9,203 nt of DNA from Candidatus Brocadiaceae bacterium. GTDB lineage: Bacteria; Planctomycetota; MHYJ01; JACQXL01; CAKKQI01. Every line of letters starts with the position of its first letter. Position 1 is the first letter of the stretch. The notes under the pieces are model-generated. The model was not told the DNA's origin. It saw only the letters and a list, made by a program, of their open reading frames with translations, and did not search any database. Shown in pieces: positions 1 through 5,225 of this stretch. Position numbers and translations under genes: made by a program. Location: NCBI GenBank assembly GCA_919901895.1, contig CAKKQI010000091.1, positions 1 through 9,203 on the forward strand, written 5' to 3'.

Positions 1-2
1 AA

Positions 3-638
3 ATTGCCACCGATATAAAAAAAATACAGGTGGAAGCCAGCGTCCCGGAAGCGGATATCGGCAAAATTAAAATAAACATCCCGGTTACTTTTACGGTGGA
101 TGCTTACCCGGAACTGGAATTTCCCGGAACGGTTACTCAAGTCCGCCTTTCGCCTACAAGCGTTCAAAACGTAGTAACTTATACCGTTATTATTAAGGCC
201 GATAACTCTGAGGAAAAACTCTTCCCGGGGATGACGGCTACTATTATTTTTGAAACAACCCGGCGGGAAAATATTCTTAAAATCCCCAATGCCGCCCTGC
301 GATTTAAACCGGAAGCATCAATGTTAGCAGAACCTGTTGGCAAAAATATTACCGGTTCAGAAAACCAACCAACCCGGCCAAACCACGCCCCTGGCGGGAT
401 AAGTCAATTCAAATCACCTGATCGTCGCACCACGGAAGTCTTTATCAATACTCCGGAAGGTTTACAAAAAATTTTCATTAAAACCGGTTTAACAGACGGT
501 TCTTTTACAGAGATACTGGAAGGCAACCTATCTGAAGGGCAGGAGATTCTAACCGGAATTATGGAAAAAGAAGAAAAGAAAATGCTAACCAACCCGTTTA
601 ATCCATCCCGCCAAAGCAGGCGAGGGATGCCAAGATAA
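3..638 (+). CDS. macA: MacA/HlyD-family periplasmic adaptor of an ABC exporter, 5'-truncated
   Basis: The frame is open to the window edge, so the N-terminus (membrane anchor, hairpin and most of the lipoyl domain) is missing; 211 codons remain. The visible part begins IATDIKKIQVEASVPEADIG, typical of the beta-barrel domain entry in MacA-type adaptors. VTYTVIIKADN followed by LFPGMTATI is the hallmark segment of this family, and IPNAALRF leads into the membrane-proximal domain. A Pro/Gly/Asn-rich, probably disordered loop (about nt 310-435) interrupts that domain before it resumes at TEVFINTPEGLQ, with KTGLTDGSFTEIL following. The Arg-rich tail is encoded by a palindrome (605-628). Such adaptors link an inner-membrane MacB-like transporter to a TolC-like outer-membrane channel, and the ATPase starts five bases downstream. 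Family assignment is firm; the substrate is unknown and the symbol means MacA-like. Confidence 0.9.
   Translation: MATDIKKIQVEASVPEADIGKIKINIPVTFTVDAYPELEFPGTVTQVRLSPTSVQNVVTYTVIIKADNSEEKLFPGMTATIIFETTRRENILKIPNAALRFKPEASMLAEPVGKNITGSENQPTRPNHAPGGISQFKSPDRRTTEVFINTPEGLQKIFIKTGLTDGSFTEILEGNLSEGQEILTGIMEKEEKKMLTNPFNPSRQSRRGMPR
386..400. repeat. Eroded palindrome inside the adaptor gene
   Basis: CGCC at 386-389 pairs with GGCG at 393-396 around a three-base loop. Bases 393-400 read GGCGGGAT, the exact reverse complement of the ATCCCGCC that begins the elements at 605 and 2592. It lies in the variable, disordered loop of the adaptor, where extra sequence would be tolerated. It may be a decayed copy of the same repeat family; one octamer is thin evidence. 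Confidence 0.35.
605..628. repeat. Short palindromic element at the 3' end of the adaptor gene
   Basis: ATCCCGCC (605-612) and GGCGAGGGAT (619-628) form a stem with a two-base bulge and a six-base AAAGCA loop. It is translated in frame as SRQSRRGM, close to the end of the adaptor, whose stop codon follows at 636-638. The left arm is identical to the first eight bases of the 2592-2714 element. It resembles a dispersed palindromic repeat that has become part of a coding tail; it could instead be an mRNA hairpin between cistrons. Confidence 0.55.
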
Positions 639-643
639 AACCT

Positions 644-1366
644 ATGGTTATCCATCTTAATCAGATTACTAAAATTTATTACTCAGGCGAAATAGCCGTT
701 CCGGCTTTAAAAAATATTTCGCTGGTCGTTGAACCGGGCGAATTTATCGCGGTGATGGGTTCATCGGGATCCGGCAAAACCACCCTGATGAATATTATCG
801 GCTGTCTGGATAAACCCACTTCCGGCCAATACTTTTTGGAAGAAAAAAACGTAACTAATTTAAACCGAAATGAATTGGCTCATATTAGAAATAAAAAGAT
901 TGGTTTTATTTTCCAGAATTTTAACCTTCTTCCTCTAGCCACGGCGCTGGAAAATGTGGAATTACCTTTGTATTACGCAGCCACGCGGAGTCCCGACGGC
1001 CGTGGGGACGGCAATGATCTTCCCCACCAGAGCGGGGTAAGTTCGGGTCGGCAGAAACGTCAGCGGGCCAATGAATTATTAAACCGTTTAGGACTCGGCC
1101 ATCGTTTGAATCATCGTCCGACCCAACTTTCCGGCGGCGAACAACAACGAGTCGCCATCGCCCGGGCGTTAGTCAACCAACCGCCTTTAGTCTTGGCCGA
1201 TGAACCAACCGGAAATCTTGATTCTAAAACTAGCCATGAAATTATGACGCTTTTTAAACAACTTAATCAAGATGGCATTACGATTATTCTGATTACCCAC
1301 GAAAAAGATATTGCTGATTATGCTAAAAGATTAATCTATTTAAAAGACGGACAGGTCGTAGTCTGA
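644..1366 (+). CDS. ABC transporter ATPase, MacB/LolD type, with an in-frame insertion
   Basis: Cytoplasmic nucleotide-binding subunit that would power the permease encoded next. All ATPase motifs are visible: Walker A GSSGSGKT (residues 39-46), Q-loop Q91, signature LSGGEQQ (162-168), Walker B VLADEP (183-188) with catalytic E187, D-loop around D193 and switch H219. [10 protein letters not shown] and the N191-L192-D193 context are typical of the MacB/LolD/FtsE branch. Residues about 113-135 ([10 protein letters not shown] and following) have no counterpart in E. coli MacB as I recall it and make the protein about 20 residues longer in the helical subdomain. That segment contains a 20-bp palindrome (see 990-1009). 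No convincing ribosome-binding site precedes the ATG, so coupling to the adaptor five bases upstream is likely. The permease starts after a one-base gap. The motifs suggest it is still active. Confidence 0.95.
   Translation: MVIHLNQITKIYYSGEIAVPALKNISLVVEPGEFIAVMGSSGSGKTTLMNIIGCLDKPTSGQYFLEEKNVTNLNRNELAHIRNKKIGFIFQNFNLLPLATALENVELPLYYAATRSPDGRGDGNDLPHQSGVSSGRQKRQRANELLNRLGLGHRLNHRPTQLSGGEQQRVAIARALVNQPPLVLADEPTGNLDSKTSHEIMTLFKQLNQDGITIILITHEKDIADYAKRLIYLKDGQVVV
990..1009. repeat. 20-bp palindrome within an extra segment of the ATPase gene
   Basis: GTCCCG ACGGCCGT GGGGAC is self-complementary except for one G-G mismatch (995/1004). It lies in the non-conserved insertion spanning roughly 980-1048, which also contains CCCC (1022-1025) facing GGGG (1034-1037). 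The segment is GC-rich compared with the flanking gene and keeps the reading frame. This resembles in-frame palindromic elements known from Rickettsia, but whether it is a dispersed repeat cannot be told from one copy. Confidence 0.55.
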
Positions 1367-1367
1367 T

Positions 1368-2591
1368 ATGAATTTATTTTTAACATTCCAAATTGCCCTG
1401 CGGTCTTTGAGCCGGAATAAAATTCGGTCAGGTTTAACGGTTCTGGGAATTATTATCGGCATTGCCGCGGTAATTGCAGTGATGGCGGTAGGCCAGGGCG
1501 CCACGGTCATGATTCAATCGCAAATTAGCAGTCTGGGTGAAAACCTTCTGATGGTTTACCCGGGCAGCGCTTCCACCGGCGGACTCCATTTTGGCGCCGG
1601 AACTAACGCAACCTTAACCGCTTCGGACGGTGACGCTATTCTCAAAGAATCGCATTATGTCCGGGCTCTGACCCCAATTACCAGAACCGGCGGACAATTA
1701 GTTTATAAAGAAAAAAATTGGTTCAGCGGTATTCAGGGTGTTGCCCCCGATTATCCGAAAATCAGAAACTGGAAACTTGAAAAAGGAAGTTTTTTTGCCG
1801 ATTCAGACGTCAAAAGCGCTAACCGAATTTGCGTCATCGGAGCAACTGTTGCGGAAAATTTATTTGAAGACGAAAACCCGGTTGGAAAAATAATACGGAT
1901 TAAAAATATGCCGTTCCGGGTCATCGGGGTACTGGAGCAAAAAGGGAGCGCGGCCTGGGGACAGGACCAGGATGATGTGGTCGTTGTTCCCTGGACCACG
2001 GTCCGGCGGGTCCTGCAAAACTCCGCCTTTAATGATGTCAACCAACTCCTTTTAAATATTGATTCCACCTCCCAATTAGAATCAGCTAAAAAGGAAATTA
2101 CCGAAATACTCCGGCAGCGTCATCACCTGGCGCCAGTAGCTGATAATGATTTTACCATTAATGATATGACCGAATTAAGTAAAACTGTTACCGAAACGGC
2201 CCGGTTAATGACTTTACTCCTGGCGGTGATTGCTTCCATTTCACTTCTGGTCGGCGGTATCGGCATAATGAATATTATGTTAGTTTCGGTTACGGAACGA
2301 ACGCGTGAAATAGGATTACGGATGGCGGTCGGGGCGCGCGGTCAGGATATTTTATTACAATTTGTCGTGGAAGCAATAGTTTTATCCGGTATCGGCGGAA
2401 TTTTAGGTATTCTGATTGGCAGCGGAACGGCCGAACTGGTCGCCCGCGTTTATGGCTGGCCTGTTTTGGTTTCGGCTCAATCAATCCTACTGGCTTTTAT
2501 TTTTTCTACCGCCGTGGGTGTATTTTTTGGGTTTTATCCGGCCTGGAGAGCCTCCCGCCTTAATCCGATTGAAGCCCTCCGGTATGAATAA
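1368..2591 (+). CDS. macB: MacB-like ABC transporter permease (FtsX-type)
   Basis: Inner-membrane subunit of 407 residues. A short cytoplasmic start (LRSLSRNKIRSGLTVLG) leads into the first membrane helix (about residues 22-42). A large periplasmic MacB-type domain follows (about 45-275), beginning with GQGATVMIQSQISSLGENLL. Three further helices come at the C-terminus: around SLLVGGIGIMNIMLVSV, around the GIGGILGILIGS stretch, and the last near residues 370-395. TERTREIGLRMAVGARG and the ending WRASRLNPIEALRYE are the classic FtsX/MacB permease signatures. In E. coli MacB the ATPase is fused to the permease; here it is a separate chain (644-1366), a common arrangement, so the symbol is given by similarity. 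With the adaptor it would form a tripartite mechanotransmission exporter for a peptide, lipopeptide or macrolide-like compound; the real substrate cannot be read from sequence. It appears to be the last gene of its operon. Confidence 0.93.
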   Translation: MNLFLTFQIALRSLSRNKIRSGLTVLGIIIGIAAVIAVMAVGQGATVMIQSQISSLGENLLMVYPGSASTGGLHFGAGTNATLTASDGDAILKESHYVRALTPITRTGGQLVYKEKNWFSGIQGVAPDYPKIRNWKLEKGSFFADSDVKSANRICVIGATVAENLFEDENPVGKIIRIKNMPFRVIGVLEQKGSAAWGQDQDDVVVVPWTTVRRVLQNSAFNDVNQLLLNIDSTSQLESAKKEITEILRQRHHLAPVADNDFTINDMTELSKTVTETARLMTLLLAVIASISLLVGGIGIMNIMLVSVTERTREIGLRMAVGARGQDILLQFVVEAIVLSGIGGILGILIGSGTAELVARVYGWPVLVSAQSILLAFIFSTAVGVFFGFYPAWRASRLNPIEALRYE

Positions 2592-2714
2592 ATCCCGCCC
2601 TTTTGGACTAGGCAAAACCGATAAAACATTGGCTTCATCCCGACCTGGCAAAATACTTTACTTTATTGATTTTGCGCAGCAACCTTTTTACGTTGTTTTC
2701 CAAAAGAGCGGGAT
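2592..2714. repeat. 123-nt noncoding element with 16-bp terminal inverted repeats and a cloverleaf fold
   Basis: The arms 2592-2607 (ATCCCGCCCTTTTGGA) and 2699-2714 (TCCAAAAGAGCGGGAT) pair at 15 of 16 positions; the exception is C2599/A2707. Between them three hairpins can form with almost no unpaired linker: 2608-2612 with 2644-2648 (CUAGG/CCUGG, containing a smaller 2618-2621/2629-2632 stem), 2649-2654 with 2669-2674/2675 (CAAAAT/ATTTTG), and 2678-2683 with 2692-2697 (AGCAAC/GUUGUU, one G-U pair). The element starts on the base after the permease stop codon and ends 20 bases before the next promoter. There is no U-run after the right arm, so it is not a standard intrinsic terminator. It may be a nonautonomous mobile element (MITE-like), a structured RNA or a 3'-end stabilizer. 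The pairings are read by hand with no energy calculation. Confidence 0.6.
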
Positions 2715-2733
2715 AAATCAATAATGAAAATTG

Positions 2734-2762
2734 TTGACGGAATAATATCGAGCAGGTATAGT
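2734..2762 (+). promoter_or_regulatory. Sigma70-type promoter for the outer-membrane protein gene
   Basis: TTGACG (2734-2739) and TATAGT (2757-2762) are separated by exactly 17 bases. Each box matches five of six consensus bases (TTGACA, TATAAT). Transcription would begin near 2768-2770, only about five bases before the ATG at 2774. That agrees with the lack of a suitably placed Shine-Dalgarno sequence there and points to a nearly leaderless mRNA. Confidence 0.7.
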
Positions 2763-2769
2763 ATTATTC
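2740..2769. promoter_or_regulatory. Operator-like dyad over the -10 box
   Basis: GAATAATA (2740-2747) and TATTATTC (2762-2769) are perfect inverted 8-mers separated by 14 bases. They fill the spacer, flank the -10 box and reach the predicted start of transcription. A repressor dimer bound here would block the promoter. The arms are AT-rich, so chance occurrence is possible, but the placement is exact. No regulator gene is visible in the window. Confidence 0.4.
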
Positions 2770-2773
2770 AAAA

Positions 2774-3703
2774 ATGTATCATTGCTTTATCAAATACATA
2801 GCGGCCGCCGGATATTTATTTTATTTCACGTCTATTTTTATTTTACCTATCTGCCGTGCCAACGACACCGGCCGGCCTGAAAATCCGGAACCATCAAAAG
2901 CGCCGGAGCAGATATCTATTACTCAAGTAACCACGAAACAGTTATATTCTCTTGACGAACAGATTAGAAACAAACAAAAAGAAGCGTTGAACCTAAGAAA
3001 TGAAGCCATCCGGAAATTACAAGATAATTTTTTCCAGGAAGCCAATAATCTTAAAGAAAAAGCGGATAAGATGGAAAATGAAATCAAGCAGTTAAAAATA
3101 GATTTGGACAAACTGGTTTTAAAACGTTCGGACTTCTGGCAAGCCAAATCTTGGTGGGAACGAACTGCTTTCCAGGTCGGAACATCATACATATTTTTTG
3201 ATAATGATTTACATCTTGACAACGAGACTCTTTTTAAGATAAAAGTACACTGGCTTAATGAAAAATTCCGCCCTTTTCATGCCGGGTATTTATATTATCC
3301 GCTGGAATCAAAAAATAATGCCCCGCTGCGCCGGATCCTGGCCTCATCATTTATCATAGAATACCGGCAATCTCAAACTAAAATAGAAACGCTTATTAAT
3401 AATCAAAAAGAAACCGTAGATTTTAATGCTTATTTAATCGGGTTCGGACTATCCGGCCAGACCTGGAAAAATACTTACCTGTCTTTAAATATCGGCGGTG
3501 GTCGGCAACGTTTTAATGGAACAGACCCAAATGATACCGGACCGATCCTTTCTTATACCATCGGATTAGAACAAAAAGTAAGCAACCAGATCGGATTAGG
3601 CGTGGAGTTAACGGAGGATGTTATCTGGAGTAAAGCTAACCGGGAAAACACGCTGACTCTTTTTAATTTTTCCGCCGGGGCATTTTTAACCTTTAATTTT
3701 TAA
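2774..3703 (+). CDS. Predicted outer-membrane beta-barrel protein with periplasmic coiled coil
   Basis: No named family was recognised. The 309-residue product starts with a hydrophobic signal peptide (about residues 8-27), likely cut after CRA near residue 29. The LPIC just before this is not a good lipobox. A charged helical region (about 45-120) rich in Lys, Glu, Asn and Leu (KEALNLRNEAIRKLQ, KEKADKMENEIKQLK) is probably a coiled coil. The rest (about 125-309) shows alternating hydrophobic/polar strands with aromatic girdle residues and turns (FQVGTSYIFFDND, YLIGFGLSGQTW, TYLSLNIGGGRQRF) and ends FLTFNF, a C-terminal aromatic as in BAM-inserted barrels. This suggests an 8- to 10-stranded barrel with a periplasmic helical extension that could touch peptidoglycan or oligomerise. 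The start is chosen because an in-frame stop lies at 2759-2761 and the promoter ends just upstream. Function is unknown. Confidence 0.8.
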   Translation: MYHCFIKYIAAAGYLFYFTSIFILPICRANDTGRPENPEPSKAPEQISITQVTTKQLYSLDEQIRNKQKEALNLRNEAIRKLQDNFFQEANNLKEKADKMENEIKQLKIDLDKLVLKRSDFWQAKSWWERTAFQVGTSYIFFDNDLHLDNETLFKIKVHWLNEKFRPFHAGYLYYPLESKNNAPLRRILASSFIIEYRQSQTKIETLINNQKETVDFNAYLIGFGLSGQTWKNTYLSLNIGGGRQRFNGTDPNDTGPILSYTIGLEQKVSNQIGLGVELTEDVIWSKANRENTLTLFNFSAGAFLTFNF

Positions 3704-3722
3704 TCCCTGCTTTCGCGAGGAT
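3703..3722 (+). promoter_or_regulatory. Hairpin holding the ribosome-binding site of the next gene
   Basis: ATCC (3703-3706) pairs with GGAT (3719-3722), then after a C-A mismatch TGC (3708-3710) pairs with GCG (3715-3717, one U-G pair) around a UUUC loop. The GAGG at 3717-3720 is the best Shine-Dalgarno for the ATG at 3729 (8-base spacing) and sits inside the right arm. The hairpin could modulate initiation, or be a degenerate relative of the ATCCC-type palindromes elsewhere here. The stem is short. Confidence 0.4.
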
Positions 3723-3728
3723 AAGATT

Positions 3729-4058
3729 ATGACGGAATTAAAACATAGCGGGAAAGGGATCTCCAGCACCGTCATCGGAAACATCAGCATTCTTTTATTC
3801 CTGCTTATTCTTTCACTCAGCCTGATGCTTTATGACGCCGGCCGGTTTACAGAATTAACTTTGTGGAATATTATAACCGGCCTGGTAATTTTTGACTTCC
3901 TGCTGGTGATGGCCGGGTTTATCATCGGTATTAAGGGTATTTGCGAACCACACCGTAAAAAATTATTCGCGATCCTGGGAACTGTTTTAAACTCGGCGTT
4001 ACTGCTCGTTTTTTTAAGCGTTATTATTATCGGTGTTATTCGTTATTTCAGCAGATAA
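3729..4058 (+). CDS. Small three-helix membrane protein, DUF4190-like
   Basis: A 109-residue integral membrane protein. A polar N-terminus (MTELKHSGKGISS) precedes three predicted helices: about residues 15-37 (ISILLFLLILSLSLMLY), 46-69 (IITGLVIFDFLLVMAGFIIG) and 80-106 (AILGTVLNSALLLVFLSVII). Between helices two and three is GIKGICEPHRKKLFAILGTVLN. The pattern of a Gly-rich helix end, a basic linker and a helix starting Ala-Ile-x-Gly resembles DUF4190-type proteins, whose role is not known. The start is supported by GAGG eight bases upstream. It follows the barrel gene by 25 bases and precedes the RNase H-like gene by 4 bases, so the three are probably co-transcribed. The real ORF is supported by coherent hydrophobicity and close packing; function is unknown. 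Confidence 0.75.
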   Translation: MTELKHSGKGISSTVIGNISILLFLLILSLSLMLYDAGRFTELTLWNIITGLVIFDFLLVMAGFIIGIKGICEPHRKKLFAILGTVLNSALLLVFLSVIIIGVIRYFSR

Positions 4059-4062
4059 TCTT

Positions 4063-5082
4063 ATGCCTTACCTTTCCGGTAACCGAGCCACCTGTCCACC
4101 AAGCCATCGGCCGGTAAGTTATCTGGCCGGCATAGACGAAGCCGGTTACGGCCCGTCATTAGGACCGCTGGTTATCAGCACGGTTGTTTTTAAAACGACA
4201 ACGCCTAAAACTAACCTGCCGAAATTATTGCACCGGATTACTTCCCCGCATCTTCGGCCGGATAAGTTAACGGTTTGCGATAGCAAAAAAATTTATTCAT
4301 CAGCGGCCGGTTTAGGTCACCTGGAAAAAACCGCCCTGGCTTTTTTATGGCAAATCCACCCCGTTATTTTCCAGAACAACCGTTCATTAACCATTAAAAA
4401 TGTCCTGGAAAAAATTATTGTTGATTTCCCCGATTCTACTTCCTGCCTCCCCGGTTATCAAAACATGGATTCTTTATCGTTGCCTTTAAAAGTAAATCTT
4501 CAGATACTTCAGCCGTTGGCCCAGCGTCTGGCGGAAGAATTACGAAAAAATTCTGTTAAACTATGCGATCTTCGCATCCGGTTGGTTACCGTCTCGCAAT
4601 TTAACCGGGATATTAAACAAGGGAATAATAAAGCGGATTTACTTTTCAATCATACCGGCCGGTTATTATCTTACCTGTATCGTCAATATTTAAACTCTTA
4701 CAGAGGCGGTTGTATTTATGCCGGTAAACAAGGCGGACGCGCCTATTATCAATCGCATCTTAATAATCTTTTCGGAACGAATGAAGTTAAAATTATAAAA
4801 GAATCGCCCACCTGTTCGGCTTACCAGATTGGACCGGCCGGCCGCCTTGAATTCGTACAAGATGGGGAAGACCGGCATTTTGTCATTGCCCTGGCTTCTA
4901 TATTTTCTAAATACGTACGCGAATTATTTATGACCCTGTTTAATAATTTCTGGCAAAAACATTATCCGGAATTAAAACCAACGGCCGGCTATCCGAACGA
5001 TGCCAGAAGATTCCTGAATGATATCGATTTTTTTATAAAAAAACTCAACGTGTCCCCTGACGACTTGGTCAGAATGCGTTGA
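4063..5082 (+). CDS. RNase HII-like (RNase H fold) protein of the IDEAGYGP type
   Basis: The 339-residue protein carries GIDEAGYGPSLGPLV (residues 23-37), matching the GVDEAGRGPLAGPVV start of RNase HII with catalytic-type D25 and E26, and DSKK (73-76), matching the DSKKL motif. Near the C-terminus, D270 followed by ALASIFSKYVREL (276-288) corresponds to the GD...AAASILAKVxRD block, and LKPTAGYPNDARRFL parallels the HKGYGT region. RNase HII removes ribonucleotides misincorporated into DNA. This protein is much longer than RNase HII (about 200 residues) and belongs to a divergent group I recall from Planctomycetes-like genomes. The position expected to hold the third acidic residue reads YAGKQGGR (219-226), with Ala/Gly instead of Asp, so activity is uncertain. 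ATG 4063 is preferred; an in-frame GTG at 4033 would overlap the previous gene. No clear ribosome-binding site is seen, suggesting coupling. Confidence 0.8.
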   Translation: MPYLSGNRATCPPSHRPVSYLAGIDEAGYGPSLGPLVISTVVFKTTTPKTNLPKLLHRITSPHLRPDKLTVCDSKKIYSSAAGLGHLEKTALAFLWQIHPVIFQNNRSLTIKNVLEKIIVDFPDSTSCLPGYQNMDSLSLPLKVNLQILQPLAQRLAEELRKNSVKLCDLRIRLVTVSQFNRDIKQGNNKADLLFNHTGRLLSYLYRQYLNSYRGGCIYAGKQGGRAYYQSHLNNLFGTNEVKIIKESPTCSAYQIGPAGRLEFVQDGEDRHFVIALASIFSKYVRELFMTLFNNFWQKHYPELKPTAGYPNDARRFLNDIDFFIKKLNVSPDDLVRMR

Positions 5083-5135
5083 CTCCGTTAAAAATATATT
5101 ACGCTGCTTTATTAAAAACAATAATTACGGAAGCC

Positions 5136-5158
5136 AAAAATATTTTTTACATATTTTT
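5136..5158 (+). terminator. Weak all-AT hairpin in the spacer after the RNase H-like gene
   Basis: AAAAATAT (5136-5143) and ATATTTTT (5151-5158) pair over a seven-base loop, with T-rich DNA following. A stem without G or C would be a poor intrinsic terminator. It is listed because it is the only hairpin with a T-rich tail in the 143-base spacer 5083-5225, which otherwise shows only AT-rich sequence and the promoter-like boxes at 5170-5197. Confidence 0.2.
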
Positions 5159-5169
5159 TAAAATTTTTC

Positions 5170-5197
5170 TTGCTTTTTTCAAATGATTTATTAAAAT
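5170..5197 (+). promoter_or_regulatory. Possible promoter for the FIMAH-type secreted protein gene
   Basis: TTGCTT (5170-5175) and TAAAAT (5192-5197) are 16 bases apart. The -10 box matches five of six consensus bases; the -35 is only half-matched. Transcription would start near 5204, leaving about 22 bases before the ATG at 5226. The whole spacer is AT-rich, so such boxes arise easily by chance; position is the main support. Confidence 0.35.
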
Positions 5198-5225
5198 TAT
5201 CGTAACACTTTGAAAAAAACAGGTT

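Noticed and set aside
404..655. Minus-strand open frames opposite the adaptor, permease, barrel and secreted-protein genes
   Set aside because: They are antisense to genes with strong family motifs or signal peptides and show no recognisable protein features of their own.
2592..2714. Cloverleaf element as a tRNA or intrinsic terminator
   Set aside because: The 16-bp closing stem, absent T-loop and anticodon-type features and lack of CCA exclude a tRNA; no U-run follows the right arm, so it is not a standard terminator.
2416..2724. Open frame overlapping the permease 3' end and the inverted-repeat element
   Set aside because: Most of it is another frame of the clearly real permease, and its last third is translated from the cloverleaf element; there is no ribosome-binding site or coherent protein character.
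4033..4062. GTG start at 4033 for the RNase H-like protein
   Set aside because: It would overlap the membrane-protein gene by 26 bases and add residues not needed by the family; ATG 4063, four bases after the previous stop, is more plausible.
5079..5100. TTGACT followed by TATATT as a promoter at the end of the RNase H-like gene
   Set aside because: The boxes are only 10 bases apart, far too close for a sigma70 promoter.
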